Notes: generated by a model not told the origin, from the letters alone. DNA of 64,000 nt from DASUBV01 sp036501025 (GCA_036501025.1 DASYBB010000116.1:3455-67454), one strand, 5' to 3'. Counted from the stretch's first letter, positions 26,404 through 35,921 are shown. Program-made: numbers and translations.

Positions 26404-27825
26404 TCAGGCGGCCGGGTCGCCGAACCACCTCTCCAGCTGGCCGGCCAGCCCGGGCTGGTCATCACCGGCCCACGCCACGTGGCCGTCCGGGCGCAGCAGC
26501 GCCGCGGGCACGTCCAGCTCCTCGCTGACGTCGATCACGTGGTCGACGCGGTCGGCCCAGCCCGCCACCGACAGGCGGCCGGCCTGGTCGAGCAGCAGCC
26601 CGCGGCCGGCGTGCATCAGGTCATACAGGCGGCCCCGCTTCAGCATGACGTCGCGCAGCCGCCGGCCGACCAGGTCCGGACCCGGGCCGAGGTCGTAGCG
26701 GATCCCGGTCGCCGTGATCTTCTCGATCAGGTAGCGGTTGGCGTCCTCGAAGTTCGTCAGCTCCGCGATGACCTGCCGCACCGCCGCCGGACCCGGCTCG
26801 GTGGACATCAGCTCCATCTGCGCGCGGGTGTTGACCAGCACGCTGGCGGCCACCGGGCGCCGCTCGAGCTCGTAGCTGTCCAGCAGCCCCGCCGGCGCCC
26901 AGCCGGCGACCGCGGCGGCCAGCTTCCAGCCCAGGTTGAACGCGTCCTGGACGCCGAGGTTGAGCCCCTGGCCGCCGGTCGGCGGGTGGATGTGGGCGGC
27001 GTCCCCGGCCAGCAGCACCCGGCCGGCCCGGTACCGGTCGGCCAGCCGGGTGGCGTCGCCGAAGCGGGACAGCCAGCGCGGCGAGTGCACCCCGAAGTCG
27101 GTGCCCGCGATGGCCCGCAGCTGGTGCCGGAACTCCTCCAGGGTCGGCGCGACCGCGCGGTCCTCGGCCACCTCCGCGGCTGGCACGATGACGCGGCTGA
27201 CCCCGCCGGCGAGCGGGATGACGCCGAACCGCAGCTGGGTCCTGCGGACCTTCTCGACGACGGCGGCCATGACCGCGGGGTCCTCAGTGACCTCCACCTC
27301 GCCCAGCAGCGTCTCGGCCCTGGAGGGCTCGCCGGGGAAGCCGACGCCGAGGAGCTTGCGCACGGTGCTGCGGCCGCCGTCGCAGCCGACCAGCCAGCGC
27401 GCCCGCAGCTCGCTCCCGCTGGCCAGGCCGACGGTCACGCCGTCCTGGTCCTGGCTCAGCCCGGTGAGCTCGCTGCCGCGCCGGATCTCGGCGCCGGCCT
27501 CGGCGGCGTGCTCGGCCAGCAGCCGGTCGGTGGCGGTCTGCGGGATGCCGAGGACGTAGTTGTGGGCGGTGTCCAGGCCCGGGTCCGGCTGGGTCAGGCC
27601 GACGAAGCCGAAGACCGGATGCCGCGTGCCGAGGGCGAGGAAGCGGTCCAGCAGGCCGCGCTGGTCCATGACCTCGATGCTGCGCGGGTGCAGGCCGAGC
27701 GCGCGGACCACCGGCGTCGGCTCCGCGTCCTGCTCCAGCACGACCACGTGCACCCCGTGCAAGCGCAGCTCGCTGGCCAGCATCAGGCCGGTCGGCCCGC
27801 CGCCGGCCACGATCACGTCAATCAT
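26404..27825 (-). CDS. rox: Rifampicin monooxygenase-like FAD hydroxylase (Rox)
   Basis: 473 residues of class A flavoprotein monooxygenase: 'VIVAGGGPTGLMLASELRLH' (FAD pyrophosphate loop, residues 3-22), 'LVGCDGGRSTVRKLLGV' (DG motif) and 'VLLAGDAAHIHPPTGGQGLN' (GD motif). Long stretches agree with my memory of Streptomyces Rox, for example 'FGVHSPRWLSRFGDATRLAD', 'NRYLIEKITATGIRYDLG' and 'LDVPAALLRPDGHVAWAG'. Rox hydroxylates the rifamycin naphthyl ring and linearises the ansa bridge. An inverted repeat resembling the rifamycin-associated element lies 60 bp upstream. ATG 27825 has a GGGGG ribosome site. Confidence 0.85.
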   Translation of the reverse strand: MIDVIVAGGGPTGLMLASELRLHGVHVVVLEQDAEPTPVVRALGLHPRSIEVMDQRGLLDRFLALGTRHPVFGFVGLTQPDPGLDTAHNYVLGIPQTATDRLLAEHAAEAGAEIRRGSELTGLSQDQDGVTVGLASGSELRARWLVGCDGGRSTVRKLLGVGFPGEPSRAETLLGEVEVTEDPAVMAAVVEKVRRTQLRFGVIPLAGGVSRVIVPAAEVAEDRAVAPTLEEFRHQLRAIAGTDFGVHSPRWLSRFGDATRLADRYRAGRVLLAGDAAHIHPPTGGQGLNLGVQDAFNLGWKLAAAVAGWAPAGLLDSYELERRPVAASVLVNTRAQMELMSTEPGPAAVRQVIAELTNFEDANRYLIEKITATGIRYDLGPGPDLVGRRLRDVMLKRGRLYDLMHAGRGLLLDQAGRLSVAGWADRVDHVIDVSEELDVPAALLRPDGHVAWAGDDQPGLAGQLERWFGDPAA

Positions 27826-27885
27826 GAAAATCCCCCATTCGGGACGGCTGCATTTCCGGTTCCGGGTGGAGATTCTGCAGCACGC

Positions 27886-27910
27886 CCCGGGTCTTGCGGC
27901 AAGTCCCGGG
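27886..27910 (-). promoter_or_regulatory. Inverted repeat resembling the rifamycin-associated element (RAE)
   Basis: Arms CCCGGGTCTTGC (27886-27897) and GCAAGTCCCGGG (27899-27910) around a single central G pair at 11 of 12 positions. The core CTTGCGGCAAG is, as I recall it, the heart of the conserved RAE found upstream of rifamycin-inactivating genes in actinomycetes. It sits 61 bp upstream of the Rox-like start. The exact published consensus should be compared. Confidence 0.65.
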
Positions 27911-28156
27911 CTGCGCTATAGATTGATAGTGGCAAGGAGAACCTGTTCTCCCTGCCCTTTTCTTTGCCCGCCCGGGCGGGTTCTCCCGCCCGGGTGCGCG
28001 GGTTCTCCGGCCCGCCGAAGCCGGGGCCGCCCGCTACCGCCGTACCGCGTTCAGCGCCACCGCGCCCCGCGTTCAGCGCTCTCCCGGGTACCGCCGAATT
28101 CGGGCTTATGTCCGGCACGCCCTAATCCAGAAGGATGCCCGCATCGGCTAACGCTC

Positions 28157-28165
28157 CGTATACAA
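28157..28165 (+). promoter_or_regulatory. Candidate autoregulatory operator of the GntR gene
   Basis: CGTATACAA lies just 9 bp before the GntR start codon and recurs exactly upstream of the ABC-importer gene at 29079-29087. GTATAC is the core of operators bound by several GntR/FadR proteins (Bacillus GntR binds a TTGTATACAA-containing palindrome). Binding here is inferred from position and repetition. Confidence 0.45.
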
Positions 28166-28174
28166 TCTACGACT

Positions 28175-28852
28175 ATGGTGTCAACGCCCGTCACGGCCAC
28201 CGTCGGCAGTACGCACCGCCCGCTGCGCGACGTCGTCGCGACCGAGATGCGGCGGCTCATCCTCGACGGGACGCTGCGCCCCGGCGAGCGCCTCATCGAG
28301 GACCGGCTGGCCGAGCAGCTGGGCGTGTCCCGCAACCCGGTCCGCGAGGCCATCCGGGTCCTGGAGGGCGAGGGCTTCCTGGACGTGGCCGCCCGGCGCG
28401 GGTCGTTCGTGGCCACCCTGTCGGCCAAGCAGGCCGCCGACCTGTTCGAGATCCGGCTCGCCCTCGAGCCGCTCGGCGCGCGGCTGGCCGCCTGCCAGGT
28501 GTCGCCGGCCCGGACCGCGCGGATGAAGGAGATCCTGGCCCGGGCGCAGACCGACCCCGACCACACGGACCTGGACACCCTCGCTGAGCTGCACACCGAG
28601 CTGCACTCGCTGATCTTCGAGATGACCGGCAACACCTACCTCACCGCGATGGCCATCCCCATGGTCAAGCGCGGCCAGTGGCTGCTGCGCCAGAGCGCGC
28701 CACTGCGGACCCCGGAGGCCTGGTCCGAGCACCACGGGCTGATCGCCGCCATCGAGGCGGGCGACCCGGACCTGGCCGAGGTGCTGGCCCGCCACCACGT
28801 GCTCAGCGTGCGCAGCTCGATGCGCGCCCAGCTGCCGCCCGCGACCGACTGA
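28175..28852 (+). CDS. GntR/FadR-family (FCD) transcriptional regulator
   Basis: 225 residues. Winged helix at residues 18-85 ('LRDVVATEMRRLILDGTLRP', 'LAEQLGVSRNPVREAIRVLE', 'VAARRGSFVATL') and an all-helical FCD ligand domain ('DLFEIRLALEPLGARLAA', 'FHxxL'-type 'LHTELHSLIFEMTGNTYL', 'EHHGLIAAIEAGDPDLAEVL') with the metal-binding His residues. ATG 28175 fits the family; longer readings lie in non-coding upstream DNA. It precedes the peptide-type ABC importer and amidase and probably controls them, ligand likely the imported compound. Confidence 0.85.
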   Translation: MVSTPVTATVGSTHRPLRDVVATEMRRLILDGTLRPGERLIEDRLAEQLGVSRNPVREAIRVLEGEGFLDVAARRGSFVATLSAKQAADLFEIRLALEPLGARLAACQVSPARTARMKEILARAQTDPDHTDLDTLAELHTELHSLIFEMTGNTYLTAMAIPMVKRGQWLLRQSAPLRTPEAWSEHHGLIAAIEAGDPDLAEVLARHHVLSVRSSMRAQLPPATD

Positions 28853-29012
28853 GTCTCCGCCCGCCGGAGCCGGCGCAGTTCCCGCGCGGCACCCGGCTGA
28901 GCTCCCCTCCGCCGCGCAGCTGAGCTGCCGCCCGGCGCCTGCCCGCGCCCCCGCCCGCCGCCCGGCTGCCCCGGTCGGCCCTCGCCCGCCCGGCCCCGAT
29001 CCGGGTAAACGC

Positions 29013-29090
29013 GCGGGTATACCCGCATACGCGAAACGACGCCTTTTTGCGCTTGTAACGTGCCTGTAGCCCATGCTACGTATACAAGAT
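29013..29090 (+). promoter_or_regulatory. Operator/promoter region of the ABC-importer operon
   Basis: Within the 329-bp gap 28853-29181, which holds no gene, there is a perfect 14-bp palindrome GCGGGTATACCCGC (29013-29026) and, 53 bp on, CGTATACAAGATAC (29079-29092) sharing the GTATAC core with the GntR upstream site. The stretch around 29040-29100 is markedly AT-rich for this genome, as expected for a promoter. Likely bound by the adjacent GntR protein. Confidence 0.5.
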
Positions 29091-29181
29091 ACATAACAGC
29101 CATACCCGACGCCCCCAGTCACGTCGCGCAGAGGAACCGCCGCCAGAGATCATCTCGCCCCCGCCGTAAGGAGCCCCGCCG

Positions 29182-30885
29182 ATGACTGACCTGCCTGGCC
29201 GCAGACCCGCCCGCCCGACCGCCGACAGTGCCCTCGAGCTGCGGGCCCGGCTGGTGTCGCGGCGCCAGCTGTTCGGGATCGGGGGCGCCCTGGCCGCCGG
29301 GGTCGGGCTGGCGCCCGTCCTCGCCGCCTGCGGCACCTCCAGCAACTCCTCCGCCTCGGGCGGCTCGGGCAAGGCCGGCGGCACGCTGACCATGGGCATC
29401 AACGCCCCGCCCGACACCCTGGACCCGGGCGCGACCGGCCTGGCCCTGACGCTGATGCTCAGCATGGCCATGTTCGACCCGCTGGTGTGGTGGCTGCCGG
29501 ACGCCACGGGCAGCGGCACCGAGTTCGTGCCGGGCCTGGCCGAGAGCTACTCCGTCAATGCCGACGCGTCGGTCTTCACGTTCAAGCTGAAGAAGGGCGT
29601 GACCTTCCACGACGGCACCAAGTTCGACGCCACCGCGGTCAAGGCCACCTACGACCACATCGTCGACCCGGCGACCAAGTCCAAGAGCGGCCTCGGTGCC
29701 CTGGGCCCGTACCAGGAGACCAAGATCATTGACCCGTACACGGTCCAGATCGTGTTCTCCAAGCCGAACGCCGGATTCCTGCACCAGCAGGCCGCCGGCA
29801 ACTTCGGCATCGCCTCCCCGGCCGCGCTGAAGAAGTACGGCCCGACCGGCTTCGGCAGCCACCCTGTCGGAACGGGGCCGTTCAAGTTCGAGTCCTACGC
29901 GACCGGCAGCCAGCTCAACCTGGTCAAGAATGCCGCCTACACCTGGGGCCCGGATGCCCTGAGCAGCAAGCCGCCCAAGCTGGACAAGCTGATCTTCCGG
30001 ATCGTCACCGACGACAGCGGGCGGTACTCCGCGCTGCAGTCCGGCCAGCTCCAGATCGCGCTCGGCCTGCCGCCCAACGACATCGCCGCGGCGAAGAAGT
30101 CGGGCCAGTTCAAGCAGCTCACGGTGCAGGCCATCGGCACGCCGCTCGGCTTCCCGATCAACGTGACCAAGGCGCCGACCAACGACCCGCTGGTCCGCCA
30201 GGCCATCATGTACGCGGTCGACCAGGAGAAGCTGGTCAACCAGGTGCTGTTCGGCGTGGACACCCCGGCCCACACCGTGCTGACCCCGATCACGCCGGGC
30301 TACAGCGCGGCCTCGGGCAAGCTCTACTCCTACGACCCGGACAAGTCCAAGGCGCTGCTGGACCAGGCGGGCTGGAAGGTCGGCCCCGGCGGGGTGCGGG
30401 TCAAGAACGGCCAGAAGCTGTTCCTGAAGATCATCCTGTTCAGCGACAGCGGCCTGGACCTGCCGACCGAGTTCGTGGCCTCGGAGCTGAGCAAGATCGG
30501 CTTCTCGTCGTCCACCACCGTGCAGCCGTTCACCACCGCGCAGGGCTCGTTCAACGCCGGGCTGCACAACCTCGGCGCGTTCGGCTACTACGGCACCGAC
30601 CCCTACCTGCTGAACATCTGGGTCAACTCCAACGCGATCAAGTCGGGCTTCAACTGGTCGCACTACTCCAACCCGAAGGTCGACGCGATGATCGCCCAGG
30701 CCAACGCGACGGCCGACGCCAGCGCGCGCAACGCCCTGTACGAGGAGGTGTGCGTCATCCTGATGAAGGACGCGATGTACCTGCCGCTGTGGAACGTGAA
30801 CGAGCCGTTCACGATGTCGCCGTCGGTCGCCGGGCTGCACTCGACGCTGAACGGCTACGTCACCTTCCACTCGGCCAGCGTCTGA
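29182..30885 (+). CDS. ABC importer substrate-binding lipoprotein (SBP family 5)
   Basis: 567 residues. Signal region 'SRRQLFGIGGALAAGVGLAP' with twin Arg and the lipobox 'VLAACG' shows a Tat-type lipoprotein. Mature protein has 'GGTLTMGINAPPDTLDPG' and the family-5 block 'FVPGLAESYSVNADASVFTF', 'GVTFHDGTKFDATAVKATYD', 'VGTGPFKFESYATG'. Family 5 proteins bind oligopeptides, dipeptides, nickel or glycans. Signature gene of a five-gene operon through 35921; likely regulated by the upstream GntR. Confidence 0.9.
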   Translation: MTDLPGRRPARPTADSALELRARLVSRRQLFGIGGALAAGVGLAPVLAACGTSSNSSASGGSGKAGGTLTMGINAPPDTLDPGATGLALTLMLSMAMFDPLVWWLPDATGSGTEFVPGLAESYSVNADASVFTFKLKKGVTFHDGTKFDATAVKATYDHIVDPATKSKSGLGALGPYQETKIIDPYTVQIVFSKPNAGFLHQQAAGNFGIASPAALKKYGPTGFGSHPVGTGPFKFESYATGSQLNLVKNAAYTWGPDALSSKPPKLDKLIFRIVTDDSGRYSALQSGQLQIALGLPPNDIAAAKKSGQFKQLTVQAIGTPLGFPINVTKAPTNDPLVRQAIMYAVDQEKLVNQVLFGVDTPAHTVLTPITPGYSAASGKLYSYDPDKSKALLDQAGWKVGPGGVRVKNGQKLFLKIILFSDSGLDLPTEFVASELSKIGFSSSTTVQPFTTAQGSFNAGLHNLGAFGYYGTDPYLLNIWVNSNAIKSGFNWSHYSNPKVDAMIAQANATADASARNALYEEVCVILMKDAMYLPLWNVNEPFTMSPSVAGLHSTLNGYVTFHSASV

Positions 30886-30889
30886 CGCC

Positions 30890-31810
30890 ATGGCCTTCGC
30901 GCTCCGCCGGCTGGCGGCCGCCGTCCCGGTGCTCATCGGCGTCACGGTCATCGCGTTCCTGCTGATTCACCTGATCCCGGGCAACCCGGCCAAGGTGATC
31001 CTGTTCGGATCGCAGGCCACGCCGCAGCAGATCGCCCGGCTGACCACCGAGCTGGGCCTGAACAACCCGCTGTGGCGGCAGTACGCCGACTTCATCGGGC
31101 AGCTGCTGCACGGCAACCTGGGCACCTCGTACGCGACCCAGACCTCGGTCGCGCACGAGCTGCTGTCGCGGACCCCCAGCACCCTGATCCTGACCGGCGC
31201 GGCTCTGCTCGTGGCGATCGTGGTCGGGGTCCCGCTGGGGGTCATCGCGGGCGCCCGGCCCGGCTCGCTGATCGACCGGGCCGCCCGCGGCGTCTCGTTC
31301 CTCGGCGTGGCCGTCCCGTACTTCTTCCTGGCCCTGGTGCTGGTCCTGCTGTTCAGCGTCCGGCTGCGCTGGTTCCCGGCCATCGACAACGGGACCACGG
31401 GGGCGCTCGTGCTCCCGGCCGTCTCGCTGGGCTGGGGCTACGCCGCCATCCTGACCCGGCTGGTCCGCGGCCGGATCATCGAGGAGTACCAGAGCGAGTA
31501 CGTGAAGTCGGCCCGGGCGCGGGGCTGCGCGGAGTGGCGGATCCTGCTCCGGCACGCGCTGCGCAACTCCTCGATCCCGGCCATCACCACCATCGGCCTG
31601 CAGTTCGGCAACATCCTGACCGGTGCCGCGGTGACCGAGGTCATCTTCGGCCGGGCCGGCCTCGGGAGTTACCTGGCCGAGGCCATCACCAGCAAGAACA
31701 TCCCCGTCGTGCAGGGCGCCGTCGTCCTGATCGGCCTCGGCTACGTGATCATCAACCTGGCTGTCGACCTCATCGTCGGCACGGTTGACCCGCGCGCCCG
31801 GGTCGCCTGA
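30890..31810 (+). CDS. ABC importer permease, DppB-like
   Basis: 306 residues, six hydrophobic helices. 'FALRRLAAAVPVLIGVTVIA' starts helix 1 as in DppB/OppB; the coupling EAA loop is 'YVKSARARGCAEWRILLRHA'. Begins 4 bp after the binding-protein stop, so translationally linked. Forms the membrane channel with the DppC-like gene that follows. Confidence 0.9.
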   Translation: MAFALRRLAAAVPVLIGVTVIAFLLIHLIPGNPAKVILFGSQATPQQIARLTTELGLNNPLWRQYADFIGQLLHGNLGTSYATQTSVAHELLSRTPSTLILTGAALLVAIVVGVPLGVIAGARPGSLIDRAARGVSFLGVAVPYFFLALVLVLLFSVRLRWFPAIDNGTTGALVLPAVSLGWGYAAILTRLVRGRIIEEYQSEYVKSARARGCAEWRILLRHALRNSSIPAITTIGLQFGNILTGAAVTEVIFGRAGLGSYLAEAITSKNIPVVQGAVVLIGLGYVIINLAVDLIVGTVDPRARVA

Positions 31811-31827
31811 GAGAGGGGCCTTCCCGC

Positions 31828-32883
31828 ATGGCTCTGGCTACGGCCACCACCACCCCGCTGATCAGCGCCGACGCGCCGGGCCGCATGTCGCGCGCGCGGC
31901 GCGCCGCCGGCCAGGCCGTCATCGTGATCGCGGCCCTGGCCGTGATCGTGCTGCTGGCCTGGCCCGGGATCATCGCCCACGTGGGCCCGACCGTGACCGG
32001 CGACGACATCCTGCGCGGGCCGAGCGCCGCGCACTGGTTCGGCACCGACCAGCTCGGCCGCGACGTGTTCAGCCGGACCGTCTACGGCGCCCGGCCGGTG
32101 CTGATCGCCAGCCTGCTCGGCGTGGTGCTGGCCACGGTGGCCGGCGTCGGCATCGGGCTGGCCGCCGGCACCGCGCCGCGCTGGCTCAACTCGGTCATCA
32201 TGCGGGTCGTCGACGTGCTGCTGGCCATCCCGGTGCTGATGATCGCGCTGATCCTGATCGCCACGGCCGGGTCCGGGGTGCGCAGCATCGTCATCGCCAT
32301 CGGGGTCGCGTTCACGCCGGGCTTCGCCCGGATCGTCGAGGCCTCGGTCCGCAAGCTGCGCTCCGCGGAGTACGTGCAGGCGGCCAGGGTGTTCGGGTCG
32401 AGCCCGGCCCGGACCTCGGTCCGGCACCTGCTGCCCAACCTGCTGACCGAGGTCGTGGTGCTGGGCACCAGCGCCATCGGCTGGGCCGTGCTGACCGCGA
32501 CCACGCTCAGCTTCCTCGGCCTCGGCGTCCAGCTGCCCCAGCCCGACTGGGGCACCGACCTGGCGGCGGGCGCCACCAACCTGGCCACCTCGTGGTGGCT
32601 GTCGGTGTTCCCCGGCCTGGCCATCACGGTGACGATCCTGGCCGCGAACTTCATCGGCGACTACCTGCTGACCGCCGCCGATCCCGGCGGCGGGCTGCGC
32701 CGCGCCCACGACCTGCGGGCCATGCTGCTCGGGCGGCGCCGCCCGGCGGCCGCCCGGCCGGCCGCGGGCATCCCGGCGGCGGGCGGCACCACGGCCAGCG
32801 ACGCGACCGCCGGCGGCGCGGCCGCGGGCGGCGCCCGGGCTGAGCCGCCGGCCGGCGGCCCGCAGGCCGGGGGCGCCGCGTGA
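31828..32883 (+). CDS. ABC importer permease, DppC-like
   Basis: 351 residues. 'HWFGTDQLGRDVFSRTVYGA' before the transmembrane core and the EAA loop 'YVQAARVFGSSPARTSVRHL' mark a DppC/OppC permease. The C-terminal 65 residues are a hydrophilic Ala/Gly-rich tail not usual for the family. Its stop overlaps the ATPase start by 4 bp. Confidence 0.9.
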   Translation: MALATATTTPLISADAPGRMSRARRAAGQAVIVIAALAVIVLLAWPGIIAHVGPTVTGDDILRGPSAAHWFGTDQLGRDVFSRTVYGARPVLIASLLGVVLATVAGVGIGLAAGTAPRWLNSVIMRVVDVLLAIPVLMIALILIATAGSGVRSIVIAIGVAFTPGFARIVEASVRKLRSAEYVQAARVFGSSPARTSVRHLLPNLLTEVVVLGTSAIGWAVLTATTLSFLGLGVQLPQPDWGTDLAAGATNLATSWWLSVFPGLAITVTILAANFIGDYLLTAADPGGGLRRAHDLRAMLLGRRRPAAARPAAGIPAAGGTTASDATAGGAAAGGARAEPPAGGPQAGGAA

Positions 32884-34916
32884 GCCTGCTGGAGATCACC
32901 GACCTGCGGACCCAGATCGCCACCGCGGACGGCCTGGTCCGCCCGGTCGACGGCGTCACGCTCAGCGTCGAGGAGGGCCAGTGCGTCGGCCTGGTCGGCG
33001 AGTCCGGCTCGGGCAAGACCATGACCGGGATGTCGGTGATGCGGCTGCTGCCGCCCGGCGGGTCCATCGCGGGCGGGTCGGTCCGGTTCGGCGGCACCGA
33101 GCTGACCAGCCTGGACGACGCGGCGATGCGGCAGCTGCGGGGCAACGACATCGCGCTCATCTCGCAGGACCCGATGACGTCGCTGAACCCGACCCGGACC
33201 ATCGGCAGCCAGCTGCGCGAGGCCTACAAGATCCACACCGGCGCGAGCCGGGCGGCGGCCAACAGCCGGGCCACCGACGTGCTGGGCCTGGTCGGGATGC
33301 CCCGGCCGGCCGAGCGGCTGGGCGACTACCCGCACCAGCTGTCGGGCGGAATGCGGCAGCGGGCCATGATCGCGATGGGCCTGCTGTGCGAGCCGCGGCT
33401 GCTCATCGCCGACGAGCCGACCACCGCGCTGGACGTGTCGATCCAGGCCCAGATCCTGGCCCTGCTGGACGAGCTGCGGTCGCGGCTGTCGATGAGCATC
33501 CTGCTCATCACCCACGACATGGGGGTCATCGCCGGGCACACCGACGCGGTCGCGGTCATGTACGGCGGGCGGATCGTCGAGCGCGCCGACACCGGGGCGC
33601 TGTTCCGCGACCGCAGGCACCGCTACACCGAGGCGCTGTTCGAGTCGATGCCGACCATGGACCTGGACTCGACCGCCACGCTGGCGACCATCCCGGGCAC
33701 TCCCCCGAAGCTGATCGGGCTCCCGGCGATGTGCCGCTTCGCCCCGCGCTGCCGTTTCGCCGAGTCAGACTGCCAGGAGACGGATCCGCCGCTCGCCGAG
33801 GTCGCGCCAGGGCACGCGCACGCCTGCCTGCACCCGCGCGCCGACGGGACCGCCGCGCTCGACGCGGTGGCCGTCGGCAGCCGGCCCGCCCTGGTCCCGG
33901 GCGGGCCGGGCAGTGAGCGAGTCCCGCTGCTGGAGGTCACCGACGTCGTCAAGCAGTTCGCCGTCCGGTCCACCCGGCCCCTGCAGCACCGGCGGGCGGT
34001 CCAGGCCGTGTCCGGGGTGTCGCTGCGGGTCTTCGCGGGCGAGACGGTCGGCATCGTCGGGGAGTCGGGCTGCGGCAAGACCACCCTCGGCCGGATGCTG
34101 GTCGGCCTGGAGCGGCCGACCAGCGGCTCGGTCGCGTTCGACGGGGCGGACCTGGGCACGCTGCGGGCCGCCGACTTCCGGCGGCGGCGGCGTGACCTGC
34201 AGATGATGTTCCAGGACTCGGCGGCCGCTCTCGACCCGCGGATGCCGGTGTCCGCGCTGGTCGCCGAGCCGCTGGCGGCCCAGCACGCGGGCAGCCGCCG
34301 CTCCCGCCGGGCCGCCGTGGACGAGCTGCTGGACGCGGTCGGGCTGAGCGGCGACATCGGCCACCGCTACGCCCGCGAGTTCTCCGGCGGGCAGCGCCAG
34401 CGCATCGCCATGGCGCGCGCGCTGGCGCTGCAGCCGAAGGTCATCGTGGCCGACGAGCCGGTCTCCGCGCTCGACGTGTCGGTGCAGGCCCAGATCCTGA
34501 ACCTGATGCGGTCGCTGCAGGACCGGTTCGGGCTGACCTACGTGGTCATCTCGCACGACCTGGCGCTGCTGAAGTACCTGGCCGACCGGATCGGCGTGAT
34601 GTACCTCGGCAAGCTGGTCGAGCTGGGCACCAGCGAGCAGGTCTACAGCGCGCCGCGGCACCCGTACACGGCCGGGCTGATCCAGTCCATCCCGCTGCCG
34701 GACCCGGCGCACGAGCGGGCCAAGACCACGGCCGGGCTGGGCGGCGAGCTGCCCAGCGCCATCGACCCGCCGAGCGGCTGCCGGTTCCGCACCCGGTGCC
34801 CGCTGGCCACCGACAAGTGCGCCGAGGAGACCCCGGTGCTGTCCGCCGGCGGCGGTGACCACGCGGTGGCCTGCCATTACCCGCTGACCAGCGCGACGCT
34901 GACCCAGGCTGGCTGA
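32880..34916 (+). CDS. Fused double ATPase of the peptide-type ABC importer (DppD-DppF)
   Basis: 678 residues with two complete ABC domains: the first with Walker A 'GESGSGKT', signature 'LSGGMRQRAMIAM' and Walker B 'LLIADEPTTALDV'; the second with 'GESGCGKT', 'FSGGQRQRIAMARAL' and 'VIVADEPVSALDV'. Each half ends with the Cys-containing oligopeptide/dipeptide tail ('CRFAPRCRFAESDC', 'CRFRTRCPLATDKC'), which may bind a cluster or metal. GTG start overlaps the DppC stop. Powers uptake by the preceding genes. Confidence 0.9.
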   Translation: MSLLEITDLRTQIATADGLVRPVDGVTLSVEEGQCVGLVGESGSGKTMTGMSVMRLLPPGGSIAGGSVRFGGTELTSLDDAAMRQLRGNDIALISQDPMTSLNPTRTIGSQLREAYKIHTGASRAAANSRATDVLGLVGMPRPAERLGDYPHQLSGGMRQRAMIAMGLLCEPRLLIADEPTTALDVSIQAQILALLDELRSRLSMSILLITHDMGVIAGHTDAVAVMYGGRIVERADTGALFRDRRHRYTEALFESMPTMDLDSTATLATIPGTPPKLIGLPAMCRFAPRCRFAESDCQETDPPLAEVAPGHAHACLHPRADGTAALDAVAVGSRPALVPGGPGSERVPLLEVTDVVKQFAVRSTRPLQHRRAVQAVSGVSLRVFAGETVGIVGESGCGKTTLGRMLVGLERPTSGSVAFDGADLGTLRAADFRRRRRDLQMMFQDSAAALDPRMPVSALVAEPLAAQHAGSRRSRRAAVDELLDAVGLSGDIGHRYAREFSGGQRQRIAMARALALQPKVIVADEPVSALDVSVQAQILNLMRSLQDRFGLTYVVISHDLALLKYLADRIGVMYLGKLVELGTSEQVYSAPRHPYTAGLIQSIPLPDPAHERAKTTAGLGGELPSAIDPPSGCRFRTRCPLATDKCAEETPVLSAGGGDHAVACHYPLTSATLTQAG

Positions 34917-34997
34917 GCCGGGGCCTTTGCGGCAGGCTGGCAGCATGTGCCGCATATGCGCGCCCGGCACCGGGCGCGCGCGAGAGGGAGGACACCG

Positions 34998-35921
34998 ATG
35001 ACGAGCCACCGGCTGGATCCGGAGCCATCGACCACCGCGGACGTGTTCAGCCGGGAGCACGAGCCCGTGCTGACCATCGACCCCGGCGACACGGTGACCG
35101 TGCGGTCGCTGGACGCGTCGGGCCACCTGGAGCGGCAGACCACCCCGGGCGAGGTCAAGCCGAGGATGTTCCCGGTCCCCCGCGGGCACTGCCTGACCGG
35201 GCCGATCGCGGTGCGCGGCGCGCAGCCCGGCGACATGCTGGCCCTGCGGCTGACCGACCTGCGGCCGGGCGAGTGGGGCTGGACGGTGGCCGCGGCCCAG
35301 GACACCCCGGTCACCCGGCGCCTCGGGCTGGCCGGCGGGCCGCCCGCCTGGCTGCTGTGGGAGCTGGATGCCGACGCGGGCAAGGGCACGGCCGACCGGG
35401 GCTTCACCCGCGCGCTGGCCCCGTTCCTCGGCGTGATGGGGCTGGCCCCGCCGGAGGCGGGCGAGCACTCGACGATCCCGCCGCGGGCGTCGTCGGGGGG
35501 CAACATCGACTGCCGGGAGCTGGTCGCCGGGGCCACCCTGTTCCTGCCGGTGAGCGTGCCCGGAGCGCTGCTGTACCTGGGCGACGGGCACGCCGCGCAG
35601 GGCGACGGCGAGGTCGGCGGCACGGCCATCGAGTGCCCGATGACGACCACGGCGGTGGTGGACCTGGCGACCGGTCGGCCGCTGGCGTCGGTGCACGCCG
35701 AGACGCCGGCCGGGCGGATCACGTTCGGATTCTCCGCCGACCTCAACGAGGCCATGGGGGACGCGCTGGACGCGATGGTGGTGTGGATGCAGGGGATCTT
35801 CTCGCTGGACAAGGGAACGGCGCTGGCGCTGGCCAGCACGTGCGTGGACCTGCGCGTGACCCAGGTGGCCAACCAGACGTGGGGCGTGCACGCGCTGCTG
35901 CCCGAGGGAGTCATCGCCTGA
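34998..35921 (+). CDS. Acetamidase/formamidase family amidohydrolase
   Basis: 307 residues. 'HEPVLTIDPGDTVTVRSLDA', 'GHCLTGPIAVRGAQPGDMLA', 'GNIDCRELVAGATLFLPVSV' and 'YLGDGHAAQGDGEVGGTAIE' are characteristic of FmdA/AmdA enzymes that hydrolyse short amides. ATG 34998 follows GAGGGAGGA. It ends the GntR-ABC gene group, so the importer probably brings in an amide or amidated peptide that this enzyme degrades. Confidence 0.85.
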   Translation: MTSHRLDPEPSTTADVFSREHEPVLTIDPGDTVTVRSLDASGHLERQTTPGEVKPRMFPVPRGHCLTGPIAVRGAQPGDMLALRLTDLRPGEWGWTVAAAQDTPVTRRLGLAGGPPAWLLWELDADAGKGTADRGFTRALAPFLGVMGLAPPEAGEHSTIPPRASSGGNIDCRELVAGATLFLPVSVPGALLYLGDGHAAQGDGEVGGTAIECPMTTTAVVDLATGRPLASVHAETPAGRITFGFSADLNEAMGDALDAMVVWMQGIFSLDKGTALALASTCVDLRVTQVANQTWGVHALLPEGVIA

